This document shows positions 1 through 8,601 of a stretch of DNA of 64,000 nt, piece after piece. The position numbers were made by a program, and so were the translations under genes. The notes beneath the pieces are model-generated. The model made no database searches and had not been told where the DNA came from. It saw only the letters and a list, made by a program, of their open reading frames with translations. The stretch spans positions 123,112-187,111 of the forward strand of contig CAIQWJ010000018.1 of NCBI GenBank assembly GCA_903875575.1, read 5' to 3'. This DNA comes from an uncultured Acidobacteriia bacterium. GTDB lineage: Bacteria > Acidobacteriota > Terriglobia > Bryobacterales > Bryobacteraceae. How positions within the stretch are numbered: position 1 is the stretch's first letter; every line of letters starts with the position of its first letter.

Positions 1-1
1 C

Positions 2-814
2 CTGTACTCCGATTCGTTGCTCGCGCTCGATCCGGGCACAGGCAAGCTGAAGTGGCATTTCCAGTTCACCCCGCATGACGTGCATGATTGGGACTCCACC
101 CATACCCCCGTCATCGCAGACCTTCGCATCGCCGGGCAACTGCGCAAAGTGGTGATGGTGGCGAACCGCAACGGCTTCTTCTACACCCTGGACCGTGTCA
201 CCGGGAAACACATTGTCGCAAAGCCATTCGTCGCCCAGAACTGGGCCAAAGAGATCGGCCCCGATGGACGCCCGGTGCTTCTGCCTGGCCATGAGCCGAG
301 CCCGAGAGGCACCACGACCTGTCCCGATCTCTTCGGCGCAACGAACTACATGCCAACCTCGTTCGACCCCGCTCTCGGCCTGATGTTTGTGACCGTGCGG
401 GAACGCTGCCAGATCTACTCGACTTTCGATGAACCCTACGTACCCGGCCAGACGTACCGCCGCGGAGGCGGCAGCAAGGCATCGGTTCCCGAAACCGGCG
501 CTGTGCGCGCCATTGACCCGGCAACCGGCAATCTCCGCTGGGAATTCCGCTACGATGGCATCGGGTTTCCCGGCATTCTGTCCACCGCTTCCGGTCTGGT
601 CTTCGCCGGCGACGCCCAGGGCAATCTCCACGCGCTGAACTCGCGCACGGGCAAGGCTCTGTGGTCCCGCCAACTCGGCTGGAGCCCGGACGCCTATCAA
701 TCCGGCACCGGGATCTTCGCCGGTGCTAGCACTTTTATGGTGGGCAACCAACAATATATGTTGATTCCTTCCGGTACGGTGCTTACCGCTTTCGCTCTGC
801 CGGACAAGCGATGA
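2..814 (+). CDS. PQQ-dependent dehydrogenase (quinoprotein), C-terminal part
   Basis: This is the 3' part of a gene that begins before the window; the frame is open from base 2. The product is a beta-propeller quinoprotein of the glucose/alcohol dehydrogenase kind, which oxidises sugars or alcohols in the periplasm and passes electrons to cytochromes or quinone. Propeller-blade signatures repeat: LLALDPGTGKLKWHFQ, then HDVHDWDSTHTPV, then RNGFFYTLDRVTGKH, then AIDPATGNLRWE and ALNSRTGKALWS. The HDWD segment matches the same place in the complete paralogue at 31209-32942. The stop overlaps the next start by ATGA, so both are probably cotranscribed. The substrate cannot be told from the sequence. 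Confidence 0.9.
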   Translation: MYSDSLLALDPGTGKLKWHFQFTPHDVHDWDSTHTPVIADLRIAGQLRKVVMVANRNGFFYTLDRVTGKHIVAKPFVAQNWAKEIGPDGRPVLLPGHEPSPRGTTTCPDLFGATNYMPTSFDPALGLMFVTVRERCQIYSTFDEPYVPGQTYRRGGGSKASVPETGAVRAIDPATGNLRWEFRYDGIGFPGILSTASGLVFAGDAQGNLHALNSRTGKALWSRQLGWSPDAYQSGTGIFAGASTFMVGNQQYMLIPSGTVLTAFALPDKR

Positions 815-2037
815 CGGCGCAGTGGCGACCAGCCCCTCCGTCGCAACGCCATCAAAACATCGACATCATCCGCGGCCTCGCCCTCTTCGGCGTGCTCATG
901 ATCAACCTCTGGGCCTCCTTCCGCGTGCCGATGCTGGAAAACATCCTGCATCACTATCCCCAAACCAGCCCCCTCAATCACGCGGTTGATCTCCTGCTCG
1001 TCGGCTTCCTGGACTTCAAAGCCCTCACGATGTTTTCATTCCTGTTCGGCGTCGGCATCGCCATTCAGTTCGAAAGGGCGACAGCCCGCGACGTCAGCGG
1101 GCGTGTCTTCCTGATGCGGAGATTCCTCTGCCTGCTCGCCCTCGGCATGGTCCACATGTTCCTCATCTGGAATGGCGACATTCTGTGTCTCTACGCGATC
1201 TGCGGCCTGCTCCTGATTCCGTTCGTCAGTCTCCCGTGGTCAGTCCTGACACTCATTGGCGCGGGATTCATCGCGCTGCAGGAGTTCGCGTCGTTTCCGC
1301 TAGATTTCCCGTCCGGCGCGACCGCCATAGCCGAAATAGCGCGCGCCCGTGCAGTCTACGGCTCCGGCAGCGCTCTGACAATCCTGAATTACCGCGTAGA
1401 CGAAGCCATATCGCTTGTGATCCCGATACTGTTGTCAGTCCTCCCCAGAACCCTGGGACTAATGTTCTGGGGCCTGGCGGCGTGGCGAGGCGGTATGTTC
1501 AGAGCACCATCAGCCCACCCGCGCAGGTTCGCACTGGTGCTCATTATCGGTCTGGCAGTGGGCACCCCGATCACAGTCAACGAGATCTCAAAAGAAGCGA
1601 CAGGCTCAGCCCTCCTGCCGTGGCTGCACACGCCGCATATCGACGCGTCGCTCTGGCTCGCGATGGCCTATGTCTCCGGCCTCCTGTTGTGGCTAACCCC
1701 GCAACGCGCGCTCCGTCTCCCGCGCCTCGCCGCGATGGGCCGTATGGCGCTGACCAACTATCTGGTGCAATCCATTGTCCTCGGCATTATCTTCTTCGGC
1801 TACGGCTTCGGGCAACTGGGGCGAACTGGCAGCGCCGGCGGCGTCGGCATAGGACTGGCAATCTACCTGTTACAGCTGCAACTGAGCCGATGGTGGCTCA
1901 TCAGATACCAGTTCGGCCCTTTCGAATGGCTATGGCGATCCCTGACCTACGGCAGACGCCAGCCCTTACTCCGTGAGAGTTCCGCACCGGAATCACTATC
2001 GGCTCATAACCACGACCGTTCAACTGGTCCTCGGTAG
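811..2037 (+). CDS. DUF418 (YeiB-like) integral membrane protein
   Basis: The 408-aa product has about ten hydrophobic segments. Its N-terminus (QNIDIIRGLALFGVLMINL) is the characteristic first helix of YeiB/DUF418 proteins, related to heparan-alpha-glucosaminide acetyltransferase-type membrane acyltransferases. The C-terminal half has the conserved 'GRMALTNYLVQS' helix and the FGPFEWLWRSLTYG ending typical of DUF418. Family function is unproven; an envelope acyl-transfer or transport role is usually supposed. The ATG overlaps the quinoprotein stop (ATGA), indicating translational coupling. Length is normal for the family. Confidence 0.88.
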   Translation: MTAQWRPAPPSQRHQNIDIIRGLALFGVLMINLWASFRVPMLENILHHYPQTSPLNHAVDLLLVGFLDFKALTMFSFLFGVGIAIQFERATARDVSGRVFLMRRFLCLLALGMVHMFLIWNGDILCLYAICGLLLIPFVSLPWSVLTLIGAGFIALQEFASFPLDFPSGATAIAEIARARAVYGSGSALTILNYRVDEAISLVIPILLSVLPRTLGLMFWGLAAWRGGMFRAPSAHPRRFALVLIIGLAVGTPITVNEISKEATGSALLPWLHTPHIDASLWLAMAYVSGLLLWLTPQRALRLPRLAAMGRMALTNYLVQSIVLGIIFFGYGFGQLGRTGSAGGVGIGLAIYLLQLQLSRWWLIRYQFGPFEWLWRSLTYGRRQPLLRESSAPESLSAHNHDRSTGPR

Positions 2038-2081
2038 CGACAATGCGCTCCAGTGGGCCTTTTCGGTAGACTGTTCCTGCA

Positions 2082-2492
2082 ATGGATCAACAAGGCACCG
2101 CCTGCGACGAAGTTTACGTCTATTCGATGAATCGCCCCGGTTTTATGCTGCAGCATGTCCTCGATGCCTGCGCCGCGCAAACGGCAGACGATTCCAGGAA
2201 GCCGATCAGCGTCATGTTTGGGTTGATCGGCCTCTATCTATACATCGAAAAAGGCTACTCAGGCCGCAGGGTTCAGGCCATCCATAGGGAACTCGCACGA
2301 AAAAAGCGTGAGTGGCCGCGAGTCCCGCTGCCGGAGGCTCGCGGTAGTGTGACGGCTACCGATGTGCTGGCCGTGCCGGCTGGGCCGCAACGTGACTTGG
2401 CTATTCACGATTGGTGCAGTTCCGTATGGACTGCATTCGCCGGCAATCAGCCCATTATCATCGCACTCCTGCAGGAACACCAACTTGTTTAG
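2082..2492 (+). CDS. DUF5946-like protein
   Basis: The 136-aa product resembles DUF5946 proteins. It has a Q-H-V-L-D-A-Y/C-x-A-Q-T segment near residue 25, a 'MFGLIGLYLYIEKGY' helix, then a short PLPEARGSVTATDVL segment and a C-terminal IHDWCSSVWTAFAGNQ helix, in the same order as the family. The usual N-terminal zinc-binding cysteines are absent (only one Cys at position 8), so it may be shortened. Function is unknown. The ATG at 2082 is the first in frame; the ATG 16 codons later is an alternative. Confidence 0.6.
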   Translation: MDQQGTACDEVYVYSMNRPGFMLQHVLDACAAQTADDSRKPISVMFGLIGLYLYIEKGYSGRRVQAIHRELARKKREWPRVPLPEARGSVTATDVLAVPAGPQRDLAIHDWCSSVWTAFAGNQPIIIALLQEHQLV

Positions 2493-2550
2493 CCAGTATC
2501 GAACCGGCCGAACGATCCAGGCATGAACTCCTGCCGGGCTCCGAGGAATG

Positions 2551-2625
2551 TTGTTCGACGTCGCCACGGTCGCAATTCTTAAGACCGGAGAGGCTCCCGA
2601 CCAGATCCTCTCGGCCCACCCGTAG
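2551..2625 (+). pseudogene. Remnant of a DUF433 antitoxin-like gene
   Basis: A 24-codon open stretch ends at TAG 2623-2625 and reads ...ILKTGEAPDQILSAHP. This closely matches the middle of the intact DUF433 protein at 4572-4772 (LEKLAAGESPDQIRAAHP). Nothing upstream matches the DUF433 N-terminus (the 'GKPTIAGTRI' part), and the frame stops at the family's HP motif. I read it as a decayed fragment of a second copy. Confidence 0.5.
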
Positions 2626-2634
2626 CGAGCGCGG

Positions 2635-3321
2635 TTATTGCGCTACGGCGTAGGTCGCGATGAGCGAACTCCAGCCGTCCTTCGAAACGCCGGTCTTCGC
2701 CGCCGCAAATGCGCCGGTCGAAGACACCACCTTGTAGCCATCTTCCACCCCGCCGGTATCTCCCGTGAACGAAAACTGTCCGCCGGCTGTGAACCCGTCG
2801 TTCCAGGCACCCGACACGAAACTGTTGCTCGCGTAGCCAATCGCTCCCCACAGAAACTCGTTGGCTTTCGCCGTGACCGGCGTCGCGCCCGATGACGGCT
2901 CCGTGCCGACCCCGTGCCCCTCTTTGACCTTGTCGAGCGCCGCAGGAGCGAGGTTTGTGACCGAGGACGCATTCATCGAAAGGTCGCCCACCGTATGACT
3001 GACGACGATGTCGCCGGTACCGCCACTCGCGATGTAAAGCGAAAAAATCTTCGTGTAACAACCATTCCCGTCCGTCGAGCCGATGTCCTGATGCAGAGGT
3101 TTGCCATTCCATGTGGCCCTGGCGCTGTCGCCCTCATCATTGGTGGAGACCAGCAGGGTCACACCTGCCCTCAGGGTGACGCCGGGTATGGTGAGGCTCT
3201 TGACATCCTCATCGCCGCTAGTGCCCAGGGCCGTCACAACGGGCGACCTGGAAACCTGGCCGGTCCCCAGAGGAATGCAAAGACCCGTGATGAGCAGTAG
3301 TCTGAAGTAGTGCCGTCGCAT
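2635..3321 (-). CDS. Secreted hypothetical protein
   Basis: The 228-aa product starts with a clear signal peptide (RRHYFRLLLITGLCIPLG) and continues as a small-residue-rich, beta-type sequence with Ser/Thr/Gly-rich turns and a near-C-terminal WSSLIATYAVAQ strand. This is the pattern of secreted beta-sandwich proteins common in Acidobacteria, but I do not recognise a named domain. Predicted to be exported. It stands alone, convergent with the DUF5946-like gene and divergent from hicAB. Confidence 0.75.
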   Translation of the reverse strand: MRRHYFRLLLITGLCIPLGTGQVSRSPVVTALGTSGDEDVKSLTIPGVTLRAGVTLLVSTNDEGDSARATWNGKPLHQDIGSTDGNGCYTKIFSLYIASGGTGDIVVSHTVGDLSMNASSVTNLAPAALDKVKEGHGVGTEPSSGATPVTAKANEFLWGAIGYASNSFVSGAWNDGFTAGGQFSFTGDTGGVEDGYKVVSSTGAFAAAKTGVSKDGWSSLIATYAVAQ

Positions 3322-3559
3322 TGTTTCCTCCCGCAGGCGATGTCTTCAATTGAAACATCCGGATCTGAAGGATACCTGAATGCCGGGATGGCTGCCGGCC
3401 CGGTGCCCGACCATATGCCCCCCCGATGTTCTATGAATCAATCAGCCAGAACGATGATGCACGTATCCAAATGACGCTGACCAATCATCCGGTGCTTATC
3501 CGTCGCTCTGGGGTGGGCGACCGCTTTGGTTGTGTAGCCCCGGCGGTAAGCTATTACAT

Positions 3560-3760
3560 GTGCCGCTCAAGGTTCGCGACGTGATCAGGGATCTCAGTGA
3601 CGCCGGATGGCGGCACACCAGAACAAAAGGCGATCACCGTGTATTTCAGCATCCCGATGGCCGGACAACCGTCGTGTCCGGCCACCTCGGAGATGATGTT
3701 CGCCCTGGTACTTACAAGGCGATTCTTCGGCAGACTAGAATGAAAGAGGAGTCCCAATGA
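3560..3760 (+). CDS. hicA: HicA-type mRNA interferase toxin
   Basis: The 66-aa product has the dsRBD-like HicA fold: 'KVRDVIRDLSDAGWRHTRTK' followed by GDHRVFQHPDGRTTVV with the catalytic His of the GxH motif, and GTYKAILRQ at the end. HicA cleaves mRNA until bound by HicB. I place the start at GTG 3560, which gives the normal family length; the in-frame TTG at 3530 would add ten residues with no family match. The stop overlaps hicB by ATGA, the usual toxin-first HicAB layout. Confidence 0.88.
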   Translation: MPLKVRDVIRDLSDAGWRHTRTKGDHRVFQHPDGRTTVVSGHLGDDVRPGTYKAILRQTRMKEESQ

Positions 3761-3969
3761 CCAGAACCTACTCACTCGTGATCGAAGGCGACGAATCGGG
3801 TTTCAGCGCCCATATTCCGGAACTCCCATCGATTCTCGTCACGGGGAGGTCAATTGAGGAACTGACCCGCCGAGCCAACGAGGCGATCCAGCTTTGGTGG
3901 GAAGTTTCCAGACCTAGCCCATCTCCAACGGCGTTTCGCAGAGAAATTGAAGTCGAACTTCCTGCGTAG
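3757..3969 (+). CDS. hicB: HicB-type antitoxin
   Basis: The 70-aa product carries the partial RNase H fold of HicB: YSLVIEGDESGFSAHIPELP, then VTGRSIEELTRRANEAIQL. It should bind and neutralise HicA and repress the operon. There is no C-terminal HTH or RHH DNA-binding extension, so it is the short HicB form. The start overlaps the hicA stop by 4 bp. Confidence 0.88.
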   Translation: MTRTYSLVIEGDESGFSAHIPELPSILVTGRSIEELTRRANEAIQLWWEVSRPSPSPTAFRREIEVELPA

Positions 3970-4131
3970 GAAATTTCCTGCCGGGCTCGCGAGCGGCGAG
4001 CGTTGGAACGGAGCAGCGTCGTATTGTACGGCACAACAGATTTGTAGTGGTACGACAGCAAATACTTGCGCCTATCCGGTTTCTTCTGTGCAACGCCGCA
4101 CCAGTGGAAATCCGATTATCTGCGGCCGGCC

Positions 4132-4419
4132 CTACAGACCGACTATGTTCTTGACCAACGCAACGTCTCTTCCGAGAACTTTCATGGAACTGTTCAGTTC
4201 CTTCATGTCTTGTTGAATGGAATCCAGCCTGCACTCGATTCCCGCGAACCGGTTGTCGATAGAGGCAAAGCGGCTGTCGAGGGCGTCGAAGCCCTTGTTG
4301 AGTGCGGCGAAGCAACCGCCAATGTAAGTAAAACCTCGGTAGTTCAGCAGGAGGGCGGTAATCGCAACGAGCCCGGAACCTCCCTCAATAACCAGCGCGG
4401 TCAGTACGTTGCTGTCCAT
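4132..4419 (-). CDS. Small membrane-anchored coiled-coil protein
   Basis: The 95-aa product has one N-terminal membrane helix (about residues 5-25) and then a heptad-patterned coiled coil built of repeated D-x-R-F-x-x-I/L units (DALDSRFASIDNRFAGIECR). Similar short proteins are frequent in Acidobacteria and Cyanobacteria and are often found near toxin-antitoxin or phage-like genes. I know of no function. It lies opposite in direction to the hicAB and DUF433 genes. Confidence 0.6.
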   Translation of the reverse strand: MDSNVLTALVIEGGSGLVAITALLLNYRGFTYIGGCFAALNKGFDALDSRFASIDNRFAGIECRLDSIQQDMKELNSSMKVLGRDVALVKNIVGL

Positions 4420-4571
4420 TCTGATATGAAACTACCACACTTCGGCTTCACCCACGAATTCGGGCCGCACGGAACTCTTACCGAACCGCGACGTCAAGGA
4501 GCGGCACTCAAACCTGCGATTTCAGCAGCCTTCCCGCTCTACGCTAAACTAAAACCTTCCAGCCGAGTCCG

Positions 4572-4772
4572 ATGCCACACCCGCTAATCACGTCTGACCC
4601 CGCCATCATGATGGGCAAACCCACCATCGCCGGGACCCGAATCACCGTAGAACTGGTGCTCGAAAAACTGGCCGCCGGAGAGTCTCCCGATCAAATCCGC
4701 GCCGCCCACCCGCGCCTAACGCCCGACGCGATCCACGCTGCCGTCGCCTTCGCCGCGCGCCCTCCGCGCTGA
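4572..4772 (+). CDS. DUF433 domain protein (VapB45-type antitoxin-like)
   Basis: The 66-aa product is a near-complete DUF433 domain: ITSDPAIMMGKPTIAGTRIT, then VELVLEKLAAGESPDQIRA, then HPRLTPDAIHAAVAFAA. DUF433 is a winged-helix-like domain that acts as antitoxin to DUF5615 PIN-like toxins in many genomes. No DUF5615 toxin follows; the next gene starts 51 bp later and belongs to a different family. It may be an orphan antitoxin. A fragment of a second copy lies at 2551-2625. Confidence 0.8.
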   Translation: MPHPLITSDPAIMMGKPTIAGTRITVELVLEKLAAGESPDQIRAAHPRLTPDAIHAAVAFAARPPR

Positions 4773-4823
4773 CGAGACCCTTCCATGGAAAACACATAGC
4801 ATCCGCCGCCTGATAAGGAGCAA

Positions 4824-5045
4824 ATGATGCCGCGTCTGTTAACCGCTGATGACATCATGCCGCTGATAGCGTCTCTGGACGAAAGCGAACGCATCAAACT
4901 GCTCCGGCGGATCGCCTCGCCGCGAGGCAACGATGCTTCCGCTTACATGACAGCTCCGCCGACGCCCGATGAGTTTTCCGGCGATGACGAATCGATCTCG
5001 TGGGAAGCTGAGAGATGGGACGACTTCCATTCGCCTCAACCGTGA
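4824..5045 (+). CDS. Small acidic protein, probable antitoxin of a MazF-type pair
   Basis: The 73-aa product (LTADDIMPLIASLDESERIKL near the N-terminus, an acidic C-terminus ending SWEAERWDDF) follows a good AAGGAG ribosome-binding site. I recognise no named domain, but the N-terminal 'I...LS..ER..LLR.I' helix is common in small acidobacterial antitoxins. Its stop overlaps by GTGA a reading frame that begins like MazF (next entry), the standard antitoxin-toxin layout. The antitoxin role is therefore an inference from context. Confidence 0.6.
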   Translation: MMPRLLTADDIMPLIASLDESERIKLLRRIASPRGNDASAYMTAPPTPDEFSGDDESISWEAERWDDFHSPQP

Positions 5046-5092
5046 TTCGCGGCGAGATCCGCTGGTGCACTTTTCGACTCCCCGATAACTGC
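5042..5092 (+). pseudogene. Truncated mazF/pemK-type toxin
   Basis: Beginning at GTG 5042, the frame reads VIRGEIRWCTFRLPD, an excellent match to the first strand of MazF/PemK endoribonucleases (family pattern MIRRGEIRW.TF..PDKRRPV). After the PD the similarity stops abruptly; the expected KRRPVLILTR is missing and the sequence runs into the 3' end of the opposite-strand gene at 5109-6353. Only the N-terminal 16 or so residues remain, so the toxin is dead. Confidence 0.65.
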
Positions 5093-5108
5093 CCCTTTCC
5101 GATCCGTC

Positions 5109-6353
5109 TCAATTTGAGTCTCCGGCGACTTCTTGATCCAGGTACTTCTCCGCAATTTCAATTGTTCTCTTTAGCATCGGGAAAAGCTCATTCACCATTT
5201 GCGCCCCACCATTCTGCGCCATTTTCCTGGTAACATCCTCGTCGTACCAGTTCGCATAGTGTCGCATGTCCAGCCTGTCGAGATATTGAAACCAGTCCCA
5301 ATGGCCAGTGCTTTTCCCGGTACCGAATGATTGGGCAAGTTCTGCGGCCAACCTTCCATCAGCAACCCGCCGGTTTATGCCCTTTCCATACTCGCGTTCC
5401 CAGTAGAAGATACCAAAACCAACGGCCGCGGCATTGCCGGCCTGGTTGGAGAAACTGATCGCGTACAGCCCCTTCCACGCTGGCTTAAAAAAGCAAAGGC
5501 GCGAGCACGAAGTATTGAGATCAGGTGCGGACGATGCCCCACCGCGGAACTCCGCATCCCACGTCGGGTCCTTAAACTCTCCGCGAACCCTCGTGAGCAT
5601 TGCCTCCCTAAAGCGCCTCAACAATTCCCGCCGCACGTCGCCGACCCGGACAAGGATCTCGACTGTGACATCTATGTTTCTTTCTTCCAAAAGCTCATTC
5701 AGCATTGTTGTCTCTCCGGGGTGCAGCGGTAGTTCTCCATTAATGCGCTCGCGAACGAAACGCTGAAAGCTCGCTAGGAATGGAAGGAGCGGTGCACAGC
5801 ATGTGGTAAACGCTTCGGCGAGTTCGTCGCACCGAAGCAGCTTTACACGGCAGTCATTTTCGTAGGCGGCCCCCAACGATTCAGGCTTCCCACCGTCGGG
5901 CGTGAGGAAGACAAAAAGCCAATTACCAGGCCAACGTCGTTCAAGCTCTTCACAATAGTCCTTGCATTGCCCGGGCTGCTCAGCTGCTCCCCTTGCTTTG
6001 TTCTCAATTCCGATTGCATGGTTGCCCACCACAATTAATAGATCGAGATACCGGCCATTCGTCCAGATGAAATATTCCGTTTGGACGCGGCAGTCGACGA
6101 TTGGCCAGTTGCAGTCGATCAGTCTTAGAAACTGCGCAAGGAAGTCGACGCCTTGGCCATGTCCCTGATTACCGTCGAAGAGATACGCCAACAGGCGCGA
6201 AAGCGCTCGCTCATCTGGGAAAAATGCCTCGAACGCCGAAAATGAAGGTGCCTCTCGACGGTTGATCTGTTGATGGAACCGCTGATTCTCTTCAAGCGCG
6301 TCCCGCAGTCGCTGAATGGAATCCTGAACCCCGGAGTCGAAGCCCACTGACAT
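5109..6353 (-). CDS. PD-(D/E)XK nuclease superfamily protein (PDDEXK_4-like)
   Basis: The 414-aa product opens with an SFSAFEAFFPDERALSRLLAYL segment and has a nuclease core at about residues 100-160: a YLDLLIVVGNHAIGIENK motif giving the D...E-x-K catalytic set, followed by a helix with QPGQCKDYCEEL and a LFVFLTPDGGKPESL strand. This matches the PD-(D/E)XK family usually called PDDEXK_4, often found in restriction or defence settings, function unproven. Base composition is less GC-rich than its neighbours and its 3' end abuts the truncated mazF, so it probably came in by transfer. Confidence 0.75.
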   Translation of the reverse strand: MSVGFDSGVQDSIQRLRDALEENQRFHQQINRREAPSFSAFEAFFPDERALSRLLAYLFDGNQGHGQGVDFLAQFLRLIDCNWPIVDCRVQTEYFIWTNGRYLDLLIVVGNHAIGIENKARGAAEQPGQCKDYCEELERRWPGNWLFVFLTPDGGKPESLGAAYENDCRVKLLRCDELAEAFTTCCAPLLPFLASFQRFVRERINGELPLHPGETTMLNELLEERNIDVTVEILVRVGDVRRELLRRFREAMLTRVRGEFKDPTWDAEFRGGASSAPDLNTSCSRLCFFKPAWKGLYAISFSNQAGNAAAVGFGIFYWEREYGKGINRRVADGRLAAELAQSFGTGKSTGHWDWFQYLDRLDMRHYANWYDEDVTRKMAQNGGAQMVNELFPMLKRTIEIAEKYLDQEVAGDSN

Positions 6354-6461
6354 AGCGAATATTGTACGTCGCGGGTGACGCCGCCTTGCAAATGGGGCTT
6401 GGAATGCTGAGCGCCTTTCAGTAGCTCAGGCTGGCTCTCCTCGTCGTGCCCCGGACGTTCT

Positions 6462-6836
6462 TCAAATATGTTTGTAACCGCAAACAGCCATTGCGATAGC
6501 CACCCACATCCTGGATCCGACGGCCGCCACTCCGACTCCGACCACGAACGTACCGGCAACGCAAACAATCCCGAGCACCATTCGTCTCAAAGCCCCCATA
6601 CTAAGCCGACCCGCATCAGTCGGCGGGATCAACAGTGACGCAGCCCCCATCGCCAGAATCAAACTTGTAATCCCCAATATGCGCTCGGCAAGCTGGAGGT
6701 TGACGTACTCATCCGGAAAAACGCGGGCTTCAGACACAAGAATCGTGCATGCCACCAGTAACGGCACCAGCACCAATCCCGGCACCGCCGCCATCACCGC
6801 CCCGGCAATAACCCGTCCCTTCATCCCCACCCTCAC
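6462..6836 (-). CDS. Small integral membrane protein
   Basis: The 124-aa product has about four hydrophobic segments (VIAGAVMAAVPGLVLVPLL, a central ILGITSLILAMGAASLLI, and IVCVAGTFVVGVGVAAVG near the end). I recognise no domain. The GTG start overlaps the metW stop by GTGA, so it is probably the last gene of the metXW operon; an ATG four codons inside is an alternative start. A role in methionine metabolism is not implied by the sequence. Confidence 0.6.
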   Translation of the reverse strand: MRVGMKGRVIAGAVMAAVPGLVLVPLLVACTILVSEARVFPDEYVNLQLAERILGITSLILAMGAASLLIPPTDAGRLSMGALRRMVLGIVCVAGTFVVGVGVAAVGSRMWVAIAMAVCGYKHI

Positions 6837-7444
6837 CCCACCAAAAAAACCGCCGTCTGCCCCCGCAAATTCGGCAGCCAGTTCACCTTCTTCTCCCCCG
6901 ACAAAAAATACCGCCGCTCAATCGGAAACCCATTCTTCCGACACAAATCTTCAAAATCATTAATCGACAAAAAGTGAATATTCGGCGAGTCGTACCAGTC
7001 ATACGGAAACAAATCCGTCTTCGGTGCCTGCCCGCTAAACAGCATCGCCATCCTGACCGTCCAATGCCCGAAATTCGGAAACGAAATAATCGCCTTCCGC
7101 CCCACCCTCAACATCTCCGTCAACACCTGCAGCGGCGCCCGCGTCTCCTGCAGCGTCTGGCTCAGAATCACGTAATCGAACGCCTTGTCCGGATAATCCG
7201 CCAGCCCCTCGTCAATATCCCCCTGATAGGCCGAGACCCCGCGCGCAATCGCCTTCCGCACATTCGACGCCTCAATCTCCACCCCGCGCGCCAGCACCTT
7301 CTTGTTCGCCGCCAGCCACGCCAGCAGCAACCCCTCGCCACACCCCAAATCCAGCACCTTCGTCCCCGGCTGAATAATCTCCGCGATGATCTTAAAATCC
7401 GGTCGCATCAGCAGCGACGACGTCCCATTCGAATTCACAGTCAC
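6833..7444 (-). CDS. metW: Methionine biosynthesis protein MetW
   Basis: The 203-aa product is a class I methyltransferase-fold protein with the SAM-binding motif [15 protein letters not shown], then [32 protein letters not shown], and the MetW-specific segment [17 protein letters not shown] with [14 protein letters not shown]. MetW partners MetX in homoserine acylation. The ATGA overlap with metX and the 4-bp overlap with the following gene show an operon. Length is normal. Confidence 0.95.
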   Translation of the reverse strand: MTVNSNGTSSLLMRPDFKIIAEIIQPGTKVLDLGCGEGLLLAWLAANKKVLARGVEIEASNVRKAIARGVSAYQGDIDEGLADYPDKAFDYVILSQTLQETRAPLQVLTEMLRVGRKAIISFPNFGHWTVRMAMLFSGQAPKTDLFPYDWYDSPNIHFLSINDFEDLCRKNGFPIERRYFLSGEKKVNWLPNLRGQTAVFLVG

Positions 7445-8556
7445 TGCCCAGCCTCCGCAGCCACCCGAGCCGTACTCTCCAGAAACCCGCGCACCAACTC
7501 CGTCTGCTCCGCCACGTCTACCAGAAATGCATCGTGCCCGTAATTCGACTGCAGATCGCAGTAAGCCACATCACCGTTAATCCGCCGCAACACTCGCACA
7601 ATCTCCTGCGATTGGTAACTCGGATACAGCCAGTCCGACGTGAAACTGATCACCAGAAACCGCGTCTCCACTGACCGGAACGCATCCACCAGATGCCCCG
7701 TCCCGTTCGTCAGATCGAAGTAATCGAGCGCCTTCGTGATGTACAGATACGAGTTCGCATCGAACCGTGAAACAAACTGGTTCCCGCGATACCGCAGATA
7801 ACTCTCCACCTCGAAATCCACGCCGAAATCGAAACCGAATTTCTCCTTCTCGCGCAACCGCCGCCCGAATTTCTCGCGCATCGATTCGTCGCTCATGTAC
7901 GTGATGTGGCCCACCATCCGCGCCACCGAAAGCCCGCGCGCCGGCGGCTTCTTGTCGTAATACTCGCCCTCCGCCCAATCCGGATCCGCCATGATCGCCT
8001 GACGACCCACCTCATTAAACGCAATCTGCTGCGCGCTATGCCGCCACGTCGTCGCAATCGGAATCGCCGACCACACCATCTCCGGAAACGTCACTGCCCA
8101 CTCCAGCGCCTGCATCCCGCCCATCGATCCGCCCGCCACACTCAGCAGCTTCGTAATTCCCAGCGAATCCACCAGCATCTTCTGCAGCCGCACAATGTCG
8201 CGAATCGTGATGACGGGAAATGACATCGCGTAAGGCACGCCCGTCGCCGGATTAATCGTCCCCGGCCCCGTGGTCCCCTGGCATCCGCCCAGCACGTTAC
8301 TGCAAATGATGAAGTAGCGGTCCGTATCGAAACCCTTGCCCGGGCCGATCATGCTGTCCCACCAGCCCGGCTTGCCCTCGTGGCTGATCCCCGCCGCATG
8401 CGCGTCGCCGGTAAATGCGTGGCCGATCAGGATCGCATTACTCCCCGCCGCATTCAACTTCCCGTAGGTCTCGTACGCAATCTCAACCGGGCTGAGCGTC
8501 GCGCCGCAATCCAGCGGAATACTGTCGAATCGTGCTGTCTGAGTCTCTACAACCAT
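7441..8556 (-). CDS. metX: Homoserine O-acetyltransferase
   Basis: The product is an alpha/beta hydrolase-fold acyltransferase that acylates homoserine, the first committed step of methionine synthesis. It shows [46 protein letters not shown], the nucleophile elbow [12 protein letters not shown], and the late catalytic SDWLYP and NYGHDAFL segments. I chose ATG 8556, preceded by GAGG at a proper distance, over the ATG at 8571. The start is only 45 bp from the divergent gene at 8602, so any promoter must lie in that gap. Acetyl versus succinyl donor is not settled. Confidence 0.93.
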   Translation of the reverse strand: MVVETQTARFDSIPLDCGATLSPVEIAYETYGKLNAAGSNAILIGHAFTGDAHAAGISHEGKPGWWDSMIGPGKGFDTDRYFIICSNVLGGCQGTTGPGTINPATGVPYAMSFPVITIRDIVRLQKMLVDSLGITKLLSVAGGSMGGMQALEWAVTFPEMVWSAIPIATTWRHSAQQIAFNEVGRQAIMADPDWAEGEYYDKKPPARGLSVARMVGHITYMSDESMREKFGRRLREKEKFGFDFGVDFEVESYLRYRGNQFVSRFDANSYLYITKALDYFDLTNGTGHLVDAFRSVETRFLVISFTSDWLYPSYQSQEIVRVLRRINGDVAYCDLQSNYGHDAFLVDVAEQTELVRGFLESTARVAAEAGQ

Positions 8557-8601
8557 CGTGGGCAACCTCATGTTAACAAGAGCGGCGAATTAGACTGGGG
8601 T

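Noticed and set aside
8557..8601. SAM riboswitch upstream of metX
   Set aside because: Only 45 bp separate metX from the divergent gene, too short for a SAM riboswitch.
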